A stretch of 60,534 bases of DNA from an uncultured Bacteroidales bacterium (GTDB lineage Bacteria; Bacteroidota; Bacteroidia; Bacteroidales; Porphyromonadaceae), in NCBI GenBank assembly GCA_947290775.1, contig CAMYPM010000010.1:1-60534 (forward strand), read 5' to 3'. The translations under genes were made by a program, and so were the position numbers. The notes beneath the pieces were generated by a model that was not told the DNA's origin, did not search any database, and saw only the letters and a program-made list of their open reading frames with translations. Within the stretch, counting starts at the first letter, position 1. The number at the start of each line of letters is the position of its first letter. Positions 18,363 through 26,437 of this stretch are shown here, piece by piece.

Positions 18363-18407
18363 CACAAAAGGGTACGCACTCTGCTGATGAGTACGTACCC
18401 TTTTGTG
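18363..18407. terminator. Strong hairpin closing the LRR array
   Basis: CACAAAAGGGTACG-C-ACTC pairs with GAGT-A-CGTACCCTTTTGTG around a 7-nt loop: 18 of 19 positions match. TTTTGTG in the right arm gives a weak U-tract. It may act as a terminator in either direction between the last LRR gene and tRNA-Lys. The left arm resembles the start of array 4 (GGGTACGCAC). Confidence 0.55.
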
Positions 18408-18511
18408 CAGGAATCGAGAGACGAAGGGATTAACCAATGAGAGAAAGAAAAAAGGAATGATCCCAAGATCACTCCTTCACTATTTTAATAAGTAGTATTA
18501 TGTAAAGTATG

Positions 18512-18584
18512 TGACCCCGGAGGGATTCGAACCCTCGACCCACTGATTAAGAGTCAGTTGCTCTACCAACTGAGCTACGGAGTC
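18512..18584 (-). tRNA. tRNA-Lys (anticodon CTT)
   Basis: On the minus strand the acceptor GACTCCG pairs with CGGGGTC. The D-arm has GAGC... (GTAGCTCAGTTGG), the anticodon stem ACTGA/TCAGT encloses loop CTCTTAA with anticodon CTT, and the T-loop is GGTTCGAATCC. The 3' CCA is not encoded. It is oriented away from mnmG. Confidence 0.95.
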
Positions 18585-18913
18585 GCGCCAACAGAATATT
18601 TGCCTGACAGCGAATGCAAAGGTAACAGATTATTTTGAAATAAACGCAAAAGATACCCCTTTCCCGATATTTTTCTCTCTATTTTCTCACTTTTGAGAAA
18701 ACTAATTCTGCACCCATAGAGGTTATTATGCATTGTAATATTCAGTATATCAATCTGTTACAGAATATTTCTTTTGCAAGATTGACTTAGCGATCCCACA
18801 CACTAAATACACGTCTCGCCTCTCCGAAAAAAGGTGCTTATTTGAACTTTCCTACCTTTTGGAGTGTTGTGTAATACAATGTATACCCTCTAAAAGAGGG
18901 TTGATAAAATTGG
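18585..18913. other. Upstream region of mnmG and tRNA-Lys
   Basis: About 330 bp separating the divergent tRNA-Lys and mnmG. No coding frame. A promoter for each is expected; I find no complete TTTG/TANNTTTG pair, only partial matches such as TACCTTTTG at 18853. Confidence 0.4.
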
Positions 18914-20800
18914 ATGACTACAATAAGGAAATACGATATCATTGTGATCGGGGGCGGTCATGCCGGTTGTGAGGCCGCCGCTGCTTCTGCTAAATTGGGT
19001 TTGCATACGCTGCTTATTACTTCCGATATGAGCCGCATAGCTGCCCTGAGCTGCAATCCTGCAATGGGAGGAATTGCCAAAGGGCAAATAGTGCGCGAAA
19101 TAGATGCACTCGGAGGAATGACCGGAATATTAAGCGACAAAGCAACACTGCAATTCCGTATGCTCAACCGAAGTAAGGGACCTGCTATGTGGAGCCCCCG
19201 AGCACAACTCGATAAAGACTATTTCTCCATCCTCTGGCGCAATGAACTTACGCATACAGATTCGCTAGAAATAATACAAGATACCGTAAGAAACCTTATC
19301 ATACAGAATAAAAGGGTAAAAGGCGTAGTAACCGACCTATGGGGGGAAATACAAGCATCGCGTATAATCCTTTCGGCAGGTACGTTTCTTCGCGGGATTA
19401 TGCACTTCGGAGCCGAGCAATTCCCGGGAGGAAGGATTGGCGAACCACCGGTCAATGCACTGACAGAGCAGCTCTCTGACTGTGGTATAGCAACCGATAG
19501 GATGAAAACGGGCACTCCACCGCGCATTAATATACGTACTGTAGACCTATCCCTTGCCGAAATACAGCATGGCGACTCAGAAGCAAGAGGATTCTCCTTT
19601 ATGCATACGGCAAGTGTTTTCCCACAGCAACCCTGCTATGTACTACACACCAATGCAGCGTGTCATGCCATTCTACAGCAGGCCATTGACGAAGGTCTAT
19701 CGCCCCTTTATAATGGTCAAATTCACTCCATTGGACCACGTTATTGCCCAAGCATTGAGACAAAAATAGTAACCTTCGCAGGAAGAGACCATCATCAACT
19801 CTTCTTAGAGCCGGAAGGACATGAATCCAATGAATACTATTTAAACGGATTTTCTTCCTCCCTACCGCCGGAAGTTCAATTGGCTGCACTACGCACCATA
19901 CCGGCTTTTCAAAATGTGCGTTTCTTCAAACCGGGATATGCTATTGAATACGACTTTTTCGATCCTACACAACTAAAGCCAACGATGGAGTCTTTGCTCA
20001 TAGATGGACTCTACATGGCAGGACAGGTTAATGGGACCACAGGATACGAAGAAGCAGCTTGCCAAGGACTGATGGCAGGAATCAATGCGGCTCTATCCCT
20101 ACTGTATACTGACAAGGAGCTTATTCTAAAGAGAAATGAAGCCTATATAGGAGTACTCATTGATGATCTGGTGACCAAAGGAGTAGATGAACCCTACAGA
20201 ATGTTCACCTCGCGGGCAGAGTTTAGAATTTTGCTAAGACAGGACAATGCAGATAGTAGGCTTACCCCTATGGGACACGCTGTAGGCTTGGTAAATAGTG
20301 CCCGATACGAAGCTTTTTGTCGCAAAGAAGAGCAAATAAAGTCTCTCATCCAATACATCACATCACTCTCCGTAACGCCAGAAGAGATGAATCATTTACT
20401 ACGTACAGTGGAGGACTCCGAATTACGTCAAGGCGTGAAACTGCGGGAACTGCTGCTCCGTCCAAAGCTTTCGCTTGAAAGTTTGAGTAGTGCACTCCCT
20501 TCCTTGCGAGAAAAAATGGAAGAAGCTAATAGCGTTGCACCCGAAGTAAGTGAATCAGCAGAAATAGCTATCAAGTATCAAGGTTACATAGAGCGTGAGC
20601 AAATGGAGGCAGAAAGATTATTACGCATGGAAAACCTCCGCTTAGGTGACCGATTAGACTACGCCTCAATAGAGAGCCTCTCTACAGAAGCCAGACAAAA
20701 GTTGCAACGAATTAAACCGTTGTCGCTGGCACAAGCAGCTCGCATCCCAGGCGTTTCTCCGCACGATATTTCGGTACTCTTAGTACTTCTCAAACAATAA
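18914..20800 (+). CDS. mnmG: tRNA uridine-5-carboxymethylaminomethyl modification enzyme MnmG (GidA), 628 aa
   Basis: FAD-dependent subunit of the MnmE-MnmG complex, which installs cmnm5 at U34 of tRNAs in the cytoplasm. The Rossmann FAD site is at residues 8-18 (DIIVIGGGHAG). ALSCNPAMGGIAKG, MKTGTPPR and GQVNGTTGYEEAACQG are GidA signatures, and the C-terminal helical domain (IKYQGYIEREQ, IPGVSPHDI) binds MnmE and tRNA. Length is normal. First gene of a tight run, mnmG-uvrC-dtd-MazG-like-deoC. In several bacteria this gene lies near the replication origin. Confidence 0.97.
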   Translation: MTTIRKYDIIVIGGGHAGCEAAAASAKLGLHTLLITSDMSRIAALSCNPAMGGIAKGQIVREIDALGGMTGILSDKATLQFRMLNRSKGPAMWSPRAQLDKDYFSILWRNELTHTDSLEIIQDTVRNLIIQNKRVKGVVTDLWGEIQASRIILSAGTFLRGIMHFGAEQFPGGRIGEPPVNALTEQLSDCGIATDRMKTGTPPRINIRTVDLSLAEIQHGDSEARGFSFMHTASVFPQQPCYVLHTNAACHAILQQAIDEGLSPLYNGQIHSIGPRYCPSIETKIVTFAGRDHHQLFLEPEGHESNEYYLNGFSSSLPPEVQLAALRTIPAFQNVRFFKPGYAIEYDFFDPTQLKPTMESLLIDGLYMAGQVNGTTGYEEAACQGLMAGINAALSLLYTDKELILKRNEAYIGVLIDDLVTKGVDEPYRMFTSRAEFRILLRQDNADSRLTPMGHAVGLVNSARYEAFCRKEEQIKSLIQYITSLSVTPEEMNHLLRTVEDSELRQGVKLRELLLRPKLSLESLSSALPSLREKMEEANSVAPEVSESAEIAIKYQGYIEREQMEAERLLRMENLRLGDRLDYASIESLSTEARQKLQRIKPLSLAQAARIPGVSPHDISVLLVLLKQ

Positions 20801-20804
20801 GTAT

Positions 20805-22649
20805 TTGTTTCACGTGAAACTAAATAAGGAAGATGGGAATGCTCTCAAGCTAAAAATCTCGCTACTACCCGAAAGCCCCGGTGTATACCAATACTTGGAT
20901 GCAGAGGGAAATATAATATATATCGGGAAAGCGAAGAATCTAAAGCGAAGGGTGAGCAGCTATTTCAATAAAGAGCATCTTGATAGAAAAACGCAACGAT
21001 TGGTAGAAACTATCAAGGATATGAGATTCTTTGTGGTGAAAACAGAGAGTGATGCTCTTCTCCTTGAGAACAATCTCATTAAAACCTACCAACCTAAATA
21101 CAATATTCTCCTCAAAGACGATAAGAGCTATCCCTCAATAATGCTCAGTAAGGGCGACTTTCCGCGAATCGCTGTAGTACGAAATATAGATCAGAGCAAA
21201 GGGGTGTACTACGGACCTTATACTAATGTCGCACAAGCCAGGAGATTAGTTTGGTTAGTTAGAAATCTATACAAAATAAGAACCTGCCGCCTTCCGCTTG
21301 CAAGAGAACGTATTGCACAAGGTAAGTACAACGTTTGCCTACAATACCACATCAAACGCTGTAAAGCCCCATGTGTAGGAAAGATAAGCAAGGAGGATTA
21401 TGCAGAAAGCATTCGCAAAGCAGAAGAGCTCATAAAGGGAGACATAAGCAAAGTATATAAAGAAGAGTTTGCCCGAATGCAAAGTCTCGCCAATGAGGAG
21501 CGTTACGAGGAGGCAGAAGAGGCCCGGCAGATAATAGAATTTCTCAAGAGCTACGATGCACAAGAGACGGTTATCCACAACCATTACGGGAAAATAGTTG
21601 CCTTTAGCTATAAAGAAGTAGAGAAGCGTGCCTACGTAAATCTCTTATCCGTACAGAATGGTGCTATTCGTTTTTTAGTAACTGAGGAGTGGCATAAGGC
21701 ATTAGAAGAGGAAAAAGAGGAAATCTTTGCCACTATTATTACGGATATGATGGAGCGCTTTGCCCTTGAATCAACAGAAATCATTCTACCTTTTTCCATT
21801 GACTGGCTGCAAGAGCGATACAAAATAACGATTCCGCAAAGAGGAGATAAACTAAAACTTCTCAAGCTCTCTGAAGCAAATGTAGATGCTTACATAAAAG
21901 AAAAAGAGAAGCAACAGGATAAACTAAATCCGGAACAAAGAAAACTCCGTTTGATGAAACAGATGCAAGTGGACTTACAACTCAATAAACTACCCCGTCA
22001 CATTGAATGCTTCGACAACTCCAATACGTTGGGCGCACAACCTGTTTCTGCTTGCACAGTATTTAGAGATGGCAAACCTTCGAAAAGCGAGTATAGAAAG
22101 TTCCACGTGAAACAGGTAGTTGGACCGGATGATTACGCTACAATGAAGGAAGTAATCACAAGAAGATACCAAAAATTAGAGGAAGAGGAGCGACAATTTC
22201 CTGATCTTATCGTGATAGACGGTGGCAAAGGTCAGCTAAAAAGTGCATTAGAAGCATTAGAAGAACTAAGAATAGACACGAAGAACATTGATATAATTGG
22301 CTTAGCTGAAAGATTAGAAGAGGTATATATCCTAGGTGATAGCCAACCCATGATACTAGCACGCAATAGCGAAACACTCCGTGTACTGAAGCATATTAGG
22401 GATGAAGCACACCGCTTTGGGATTACTTTTCACCGATCACTCAGAGCAAAGGCGCAGCAAGTATCGGCTCTTGACGGCATTCCTGGTATTGGACCGAAAC
22501 GAAAGGAAATACTGCTCAAGCACTTTGGCAGTGTAACCCGGATAAAAGCTGCAGAAGAGGAAGAAATAAAAGAGCTTGTAGGCAGTAAAAGTGCAGAAGC
22601 AATAAAAAAATTCTTTACGCAAAAAGAGGGAAAAAACATCAAGGATTAA
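20805..22649 (+). CDS. uvrC: UvrABC excinuclease subunit C
   Basis: Makes both incisions in nucleotide excision repair after UvrA/UvrB have marked a lesion. Visible: GIY-YIG nuclease domain (about 15-95, SPGVYQY, IIYIGKAKNLKRRV), UVR helical motif (about 205-235, YEEAEEARQII), RNase-H-like endonuclease domain (IECFDNSN, VIDGGKGQL) and C-terminal helix-hairpin-helix (LDGIPGIGPKRKEILL). No ATG precedes the first domain in frame. The start is TTG at 20805 or GTG at 20814, both inside or touching the parS site, so the N-terminus is uncertain by 3 residues. The partner uvrA is at 33804-36677; uvrB is not here. Confidence 0.95.
   Translation: MFHVKLNKEDGNALKLKISLLPESPGVYQYLDAEGNIIYIGKAKNLKRRVSSYFNKEHLDRKTQRLVETIKDMRFFVVKTESDALLLENNLIKTYQPKYNILLKDDKSYPSIMLSKGDFPRIAVVRNIDQSKGVYYGPYTNVAQARRLVWLVRNLYKIRTCRLPLARERIAQGKYNVCLQYHIKRCKAPCVGKISKEDYAESIRKAEELIKGDISKVYKEEFARMQSLANEERYEEAEEARQIIEFLKSYDAQETVIHNHYGKIVAFSYKEVEKRAYVNLLSVQNGAIRFLVTEEWHKALEEEKEEIFATIITDMMERFALESTEIILPFSIDWLQERYKITIPQRGDKLKLLKLSEANVDAYIKEKEKQQDKLNPEQRKLRLMKQMQVDLQLNKLPRHIECFDNSNTLGAQPVSACTVFRDGKPSKSEYRKFHVKQVVGPDDYATMKEVITRRYQKLEEEERQFPDLIVIDGGKGQLKSALEALEELRIDTKNIDIIGLAERLEEVYILGDSQPMILARNSETLRVLKHIRDEAHRFGITFHRSLRAKAQQVSALDGIPGIGPKRKEILLKHFGSVTRIKAAEEEEIKELVGSKSAEAIKKFFTQKEGKNIKD
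20806..20821. promoter_or_regulatory. parS centromere site 1 (15 of 16 match)
   Basis: TGTTTCACGTGAAACT matches the bacterial parS consensus TGTTNCACGTGAAACA except at the last base. It lies between mnmG and uvrC and overlaps the probable start codons of uvrC. ParB is encoded in this window at 46386, making this a likely loading site for it. Confidence 0.8.
22099..22114. promoter_or_regulatory. parS centromere site 2 (15 of 16 match), inside uvrC
   Basis: AGTTCCACGTGAAACA matches TGTTNCACGTGAAACA except at position 1. It lies in the coding sequence for KFHVKQ, 1.3 kb from site 1. Many UvrC proteins have a different residue pair here (YRxFxI pattern), so the DNA site may have shaped the protein; that is inference. 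Confidence 0.7.
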
Positions 22650-22666
22650 ATGCTTATCTTTGGCAT

Positions 22667-23119
22667 ATGAAAGTAGTTGTACAGAGAGTAAAGGAAGCAT
22701 CTGTAGAGGTTGAGGGAAGAACGATCTCATCAATAGGGAACGGACTTTTACTGTTAGTTGGCTTCACACACGACGATACGGAAGAAGATATTGCACGCTT
22801 CACCAAAAAGATCGTAGCACTTCGTATTTTCGATGATGAAGCAGGGGTAATGAATAGAAGTGTACAAGAGGTGTCAGGCTCTATATTAGCAGTGAGTCAA
22901 TTTACGCTGTATGCGAATTGCAAAAAAGGGAATCGCCCCAGCTACATAGCGGCTGCCCCCGGAAATATCAGCGAACCGCTATATGAACGATTTTGTGAGC
23001 AATTGGAGGAAGCCATGCCCGGTCGTATACAGAGAGGTAAGTTCGGGGCTGATATGAAAGTCAAGCTACTTAATGACGGGCCGGTAACTATTATTTTGGA
23101 CAGCACACAAATCAAGTAA
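22667..23119 (+). CDS. dtd: D-aminoacyl-tRNA deacylase (150 aa)
   Basis: Hydrolyses D-amino acids mischarged onto tRNA. Family motifs SQFTLYA (about 78-84) and NDGPVTI near the C-terminus (the Gly-cisPro region is GPVT) form the cross-subunit active site of the homodimer. Length is typical. TATCTTTG at 22655-22662 resembles a -7 promoter box just upstream of the ATG, without a good -33 element, so read-through from uvrC (17 bp gap) is also possible. Confidence 0.95.
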   Translation: MKVVVQRVKEASVEVEGRTISSIGNGLLLLVGFTHDDTEEDIARFTKKIVALRIFDDEAGVMNRSVQEVSGSILAVSQFTLYANCKKGNRPSYIAAAPGNISEPLYERFCEQLEEAMPGRIQRGKFGADMKVKLLNDGPVTIILDSTQIK

Positions 23120-23124
23120 AGCAA

Positions 23125-23508
23125 ATGACAATAAACGAGTATCAACATATTGTAGATCAATGGATTAAACAATATGGAGTACGTTATTTTTCCCCACTGA
23201 CTAACATGGCCATCCTCACAGAAGAGACAGGAGAAATAGCGCGTATTATGGCACGTGCCGAAGGGGATCAGAGCTGGAGTGAAAGAGATAAAGAGCGGTT
23301 TGCTATTACCCCGGAGAACGAAACGGAGCGGGCAAAGGAGCTTTTAGCCGACGAATTGAGTGATCTTATGTGGGTAGCGACCTGCATAGCCAACTATTAC
23401 CATATTGATTTAGATAAGGCACTTAAAGCCAATATAGAGAAGAAAACAAAACGTGACAAGGTGCGTCACATAAACAATAATAAATTGACCCATAAAACAG
23501 ATGAATAA
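23125..23508 (+). CDS. MazG-like nucleotide pyrophosphohydrolase (127 aa)
   Basis: Probable all-alpha NTP pyrophosphohydrolase that removes noncanonical nucleotides. The family motif is EExxE (LTEETGEIARI, about residues 30-40), with the second acidic half ELLADELSDLMWV around 70-84; both supply Mg ligands. It begins 5 bp after dtd and overlaps deoC by 8 bp, so it is translated within the same operon. The precise substrate cannot be told from sequence. Confidence 0.88.
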   Translation: MTINEYQHIVDQWIKQYGVRYFSPLTNMAILTEETGEIARIMARAEGDQSWSERDKERFAITPENETERAKELLADELSDLMWVATCIANYYHIDLDKALKANIEKKTKRDKVRHINNNKLTHKTDE

Positions 23509-24412
23509 GAAAGAGAAAAAACACGAGCATCCTATCAATAATAAGTACCAGGAAGCATTCGACTCTTTCCTGCCTGCCGGTACAAAAGCTTCTATTGAAC
23601 GCAGTGTAGCAGATATTATTGAGAAAGAGTATGACAAAGCTTACACAGCATCAACGCTACGCTTTCTCTATAGCACGATAGACCTCACTACACTATCGCC
23701 AAAAGACAATAAAACGAGCATTCACAACTTTGTAGAAGCGGTCAATAAAAAGTACGAATCAAAAGAAAACAACCTACCTTCAGTAGCGGCTATTTGTGTT
23801 TATCCCGCTCATATAAAGCAGGTTAAGGCGGAATTAAAGGATCCCTCGGTACGTATTGCATCGGTAAGTGGCGGATTCCCGGCTTCTCAGACTCTAATGG
23901 AAACAAAGCTGATGGAGACAAGCTTTGCCGTTACTGACGGAGCAAACGAAATCGACATTGTACTCAATATAGGGGAATTCTTAGACGAAGACTGGCAAAA
24001 TGTAGATTTAGAAATTAGGGAGCAAAAGGAACACGCCACGCACGCAAAGCTTAAAGTAATCATCGAAAGTGGACTCTTAGAGGATCCGGAACTGATCCGT
24101 CGTGCTGCCATTATGTCTATCTTCAGTGGTGCTGACTTCGTAAAGACTTCTACCGGAAAGGACTGTCCCGGAGCCACGTTAGAGGCAGCTTATACCATTG
24201 CAAGAGTGATCAAAGAGTATTACGATAAGTTTGATGTACGTTGCGGGATAAAGGTATCCGGTGGCATCCGCACACCTCAGGAGGCGGTTAAGTACTATTG
24301 TATCATCAAGAGTGTACTTGGAGAAGAGTGGCTCACCAATGAACTCTTCCGTATTGGCGCAAGTAGCTTAGAAGGAAACCTTCGCAAAGCAATTAGCGAA
24401 ATGGAAGGCTAA
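23501..24412 (+). CDS. deoC: Deoxyribose-phosphate aldolase (303 aa)
   Basis: Class I aldolase splitting 2-deoxyribose-5-phosphate into acetaldehyde and glyceraldehyde-3-phosphate in deoxynucleoside catabolism. The Schiff-base lysine is in FVKTSTGK, a second conserved lysine in IKVSGGIRT, and an Asp in EIDIVLNIG. The N-terminus is about 40 residues longer than in short DeoC forms, as in other Bacteroidales. Last gene of the mnmG operon, followed by a strong terminator. Confidence 0.95.
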   Translation: MNKKEKKHEHPINNKYQEAFDSFLPAGTKASIERSVADIIEKEYDKAYTASTLRFLYSTIDLTTLSPKDNKTSIHNFVEAVNKKYESKENNLPSVAAICVYPAHIKQVKAELKDPSVRIASVSGGFPASQTLMETKLMETSFAVTDGANEIDIVLNIGEFLDEDWQNVDLEIREQKEHATHAKLKVIIESGLLEDPELIRRAAIMSIFSGADFVKTSTGKDCPGATLEAAYTIARVIKEYYDKFDVRCGIKVSGGIRTPQEAVKYYCIIKSVLGEEWLTNELFRIGASSLEGNLRKAISEMEG

Positions 24413-24478
24413 ATAGCCTTTACCGGAATGTGTATCCATATACATCCGTCATAGGCAAAAGAAAGACTAAAAACAGAT

Positions 24479-24513
24479 AGGCACGAGCGAAATAGTTCAC
24501 TCGTGCCTTTTTT
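24479..24513 (+). terminator. Intrinsic terminator after deoC
   Basis: AGGCACGAG pairs perfectly with CTCGTGCCT. An inner GAA/TTC extends the stem around loop ATAG, and T(6) follows. It lies between the convergent deoC and antiporter genes. Confidence 0.9.
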
Positions 24514-24543
24514 ATGGTCTCGTCTTGCTTTAGAGATGCTTTA

Positions 24544-25548
24544 TTAGAAAACTCCCGTATTATTCAGTAATAGAACCGTATAAGCTACGTAGCATAGAAG
24601 CAAAATAGCCCCTTCATATCGCATTATTTTTCGTTTGCCAAAGAAGAAGGCACAGAAAAGGAGCAAAAGCGGAGCGGCCACTACCATTATAAAGTCAAGC
24701 CTTGTAATACCGCTTACAGGTAGGGGATTAATCATTGAGACAACTCCCAGTATCAAGAGAATATTGAAAATACAGCTACCCACTATATTACCCACTGCCA
24801 TATCGGCATCGCCTTTGAGTGCTGCAGCAATAGAGGTAGCCAACTCAGGAATACTGGTACCCAATGCTACGATGGTAAGTCCTATGAATGCCTCACTCAC
24901 ACCCAGTAATTTGGCAATCTGTACAGCTTGTTCAGTAAAATACTTTCCGCCTACTACGAGCAACCCTAAACCGATCAAAACAAGGAGAGAGGACTTCCAT
25001 AAAGGTGTAGGTAACACTTCCGGTTCAATCGGGTCCTCCTTAATTTTCTCTACTACACGTTCTTCGCGTCTTTTACCCAACCAAACCGTATAGATAAGAA
25101 ATAGGATAAAGAGAACGAAAAATATAGTTCCCTCCCACCAAGATAAAGTTGATGAATCAACGAATCCCAATTCTTTATCCAAACAGAAAAACCAAAGCAG
25201 AAGTGAAACAAAGAGTAAGAAGGGCAATTCATACCATGCAGTGCTCTTGGCCACTCGAAGGGGACGAAGTAAGGCAGTAATTCCTAAAATGAGGAATATA
25301 TTGAGGATATTGCTGCCCAATATGTTTCCAATGGATATATCTCCGCTTCCCTGTATTGCCGCTGACAAACTAACGGTTAACTCCGGCATGGACGTCCCCA
25401 TAGCGACTACGGTTAGCCCGATTACCAGTGTAGATACATTCAGTTTCAAAGCTATGGCAGCAGCTCCCCGCGTGAGCAAATTAGCACCATAGCCAATTAC
25501 TACAATGCAAATGATAAGTAGCAGAGAAGGTAGTAGTAATTCAGTCAT
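24544..25548 (-). CDS. CaCA-family calcium/sodium antiporter, YrbG type (334 aa)
   Basis: Inner-membrane cation/Ca2+ exchanger. Two homologous halves each contain the alpha-repeat signature: AMGTSMPEL with GNILGSNILNIFLILG in the first half, and ALGTSIPELATS with GNIVGSCIFNILLILG in the second. About ten hydrophobic segments are visible, with a charged cytoplasmic loop in the middle (KRREERVVEKIKED). Length fits the family. It stands alone, convergent with deoC, and its upstream side is the AT-rich region with DnaA-box-like sites. The ion actually transported is inferred from family. Confidence 0.92.
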   Translation of the reverse strand: MTELLLPSLLLIICIVVIGYGANLLTRGAAAIALKLNVSTLVIGLTVVAMGTSMPELTVSLSAAIQGSGDISIGNILGSNILNIFLILGITALLRPLRVAKSTAWYELPFLLFVSLLLWFFCLDKELGFVDSSTLSWWEGTIFFVLFILFLIYTVWLGKRREERVVEKIKEDPIEPEVLPTPLWKSSLLVLIGLGLLVVGGKYFTEQAVQIAKLLGVSEAFIGLTIVALGTSIPELATSIAAALKGDADMAVGNIVGSCIFNILLILGVVSMINPLPVSGITRLDFIMVVAAPLLLLFCAFFFGKRKIMRYEGAILLLCYVAYTVLLLNNTGVF

Positions 25549-25621
25549 TTACTTCTTTAATTACAGATAACAATTTCTATGACGAAGGTACAAAAAGAAG
25601 TGGATACTAATAAAAAACAAC

Positions 25622-25775
25622 TGTTGATAATACGTTGATAACTACTCAAAAAGTTGTTCGTAACGTGTAGATAAGTTTTTGTTAAATAACTTGCTTTTGT
25701 CCTTTTCTTTTCTATCCAAAGTACAAATGAAATAACCAAGGAAAAGAAGCAAAACTTTTCAACTATTTATCAACA
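25622..25775. other. Cluster of DnaA-box-like 9-mers (candidate origin or regulatory region)
   Basis: Four TTATCNAC(A/G) sites lie in 154 bp: TGTTGATAA at 25622, CGTTGATAA at 25633, TGTAGATAA at 25666 (these three read as boxes on the minus strand) and TTATCAACA at 25767. The surrounding 350 bp is AT-rich and non-coding. It is 3.7-5 kb from the two parS sites. Candidate only; no dnaA gene is in the window. Confidence 0.4.
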
Positions 25776-25876
25776 GAGATATGAACATACACATTGCGCT
25801 ACTGATGCGGGTATTGAGCGGTATCAACAGCTTCAACGCCATTATTATTATGATTAGTATCTATATTATCCTATAA

Positions 25877-26270
25877 AGTAATATACAATAAAGGGCGATA
25901 AGGAGTAGATAAAAAAGAATTCTATAGAGTAGAAATAAAAAAGGCAGCACACCCACCGATGCACCGCCGCTTTACTGAGTAGCGAGGAGAGGATTCGAAC
26001 CCCTGACCTCCGGGTTATGAGCCCGGCAAGCTACCACTGCTCCACCTCGCAATCACACGCATTCAGAATAAAAAATCCCCGACGTACGAGGAGTACTTCA
26101 CCTGAACGACTACAAAGGTAGTCAACTTTTCTCTAAAAACAAAAATACTTGAGCATACACTCATTGCTGGTTGTTTCTTTTATTGTTTGCTTTTGTGATA
26201 CGAATCAGAGGGCGTTTTCCGTCTTCTCCACAACCATCGGCAAATTCTCTAAGTACCTGCTTGAAAATTG
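25877..26270. other. Remaining non-coding gap around initiator tRNA
   Basis: Apart from the tRNA at 25980-26051 this stretch shows AT-rich DNA and no coding frame. 26052-26270 probably holds the promoter of the tRNA on the minus strand, but no clear boxes were identified. Confidence 0.4.
25980..26051 (-). tRNA. Initiator tRNA-fMet (anticodon CAT)
   Basis: Anticodon loop CTCATAA on stem CCGGG/CCCGG, with the three G-C pairs typical of initiators. Position 1:72 is a T-T mismatch in the TGCGAGG/CCTCGCT acceptor, and the D-stem has A11:T24, both further initiator marks. The T-loop is GGTTCGAATCC. The 3' CCA is not encoded. Confidence 0.9.
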
Positions 26271-26358
26271 ATCTGTATCTTTTGGGCAAAACTTTCTGAT
26301 GTTTCATTTCAAATATCTATATCTTTTGATGGATAGGTACAGATCTTTTGGCAAGAGG
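26271..26358. repeat. 22-bp repeat array 5 (four units)
   Basis: Units at 26271, 26293, 26315 and 26337, exactly 22 bp apart. The first is ATCTG, TATCTTTTGGGCAAAA, C; the second is the most degenerate. It lies 80 bp upstream of cysS. Confidence 0.8.
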
Positions 26359-26437
26359 CTTCCACTGCTCTCTACATGTAAAGGGGTTTTGCTACCTTTG
26401 CATAGAGTAGTACATTCTCTAAGAATAAGTTATAGCG

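Noticed and set aside
18363..18407. The hairpin after the fourth LRR gene as a full 22-bp repeat array
   Set aside because: Only its left arm resembles the start of an array unit; it lacks the TATCTTTC core and the 22-bp period, so it is listed as a hairpin instead.
25781..25876. 32-residue hydrophobic frame starting MNIHIALLMRVLSG
   Set aside because: It has a start codon and a membrane-like sequence but lies inside the DnaA-box-like AT-rich region. AT-rich DNA easily encodes Ile/Leu/Phe runs, so it is not supported without conservation.
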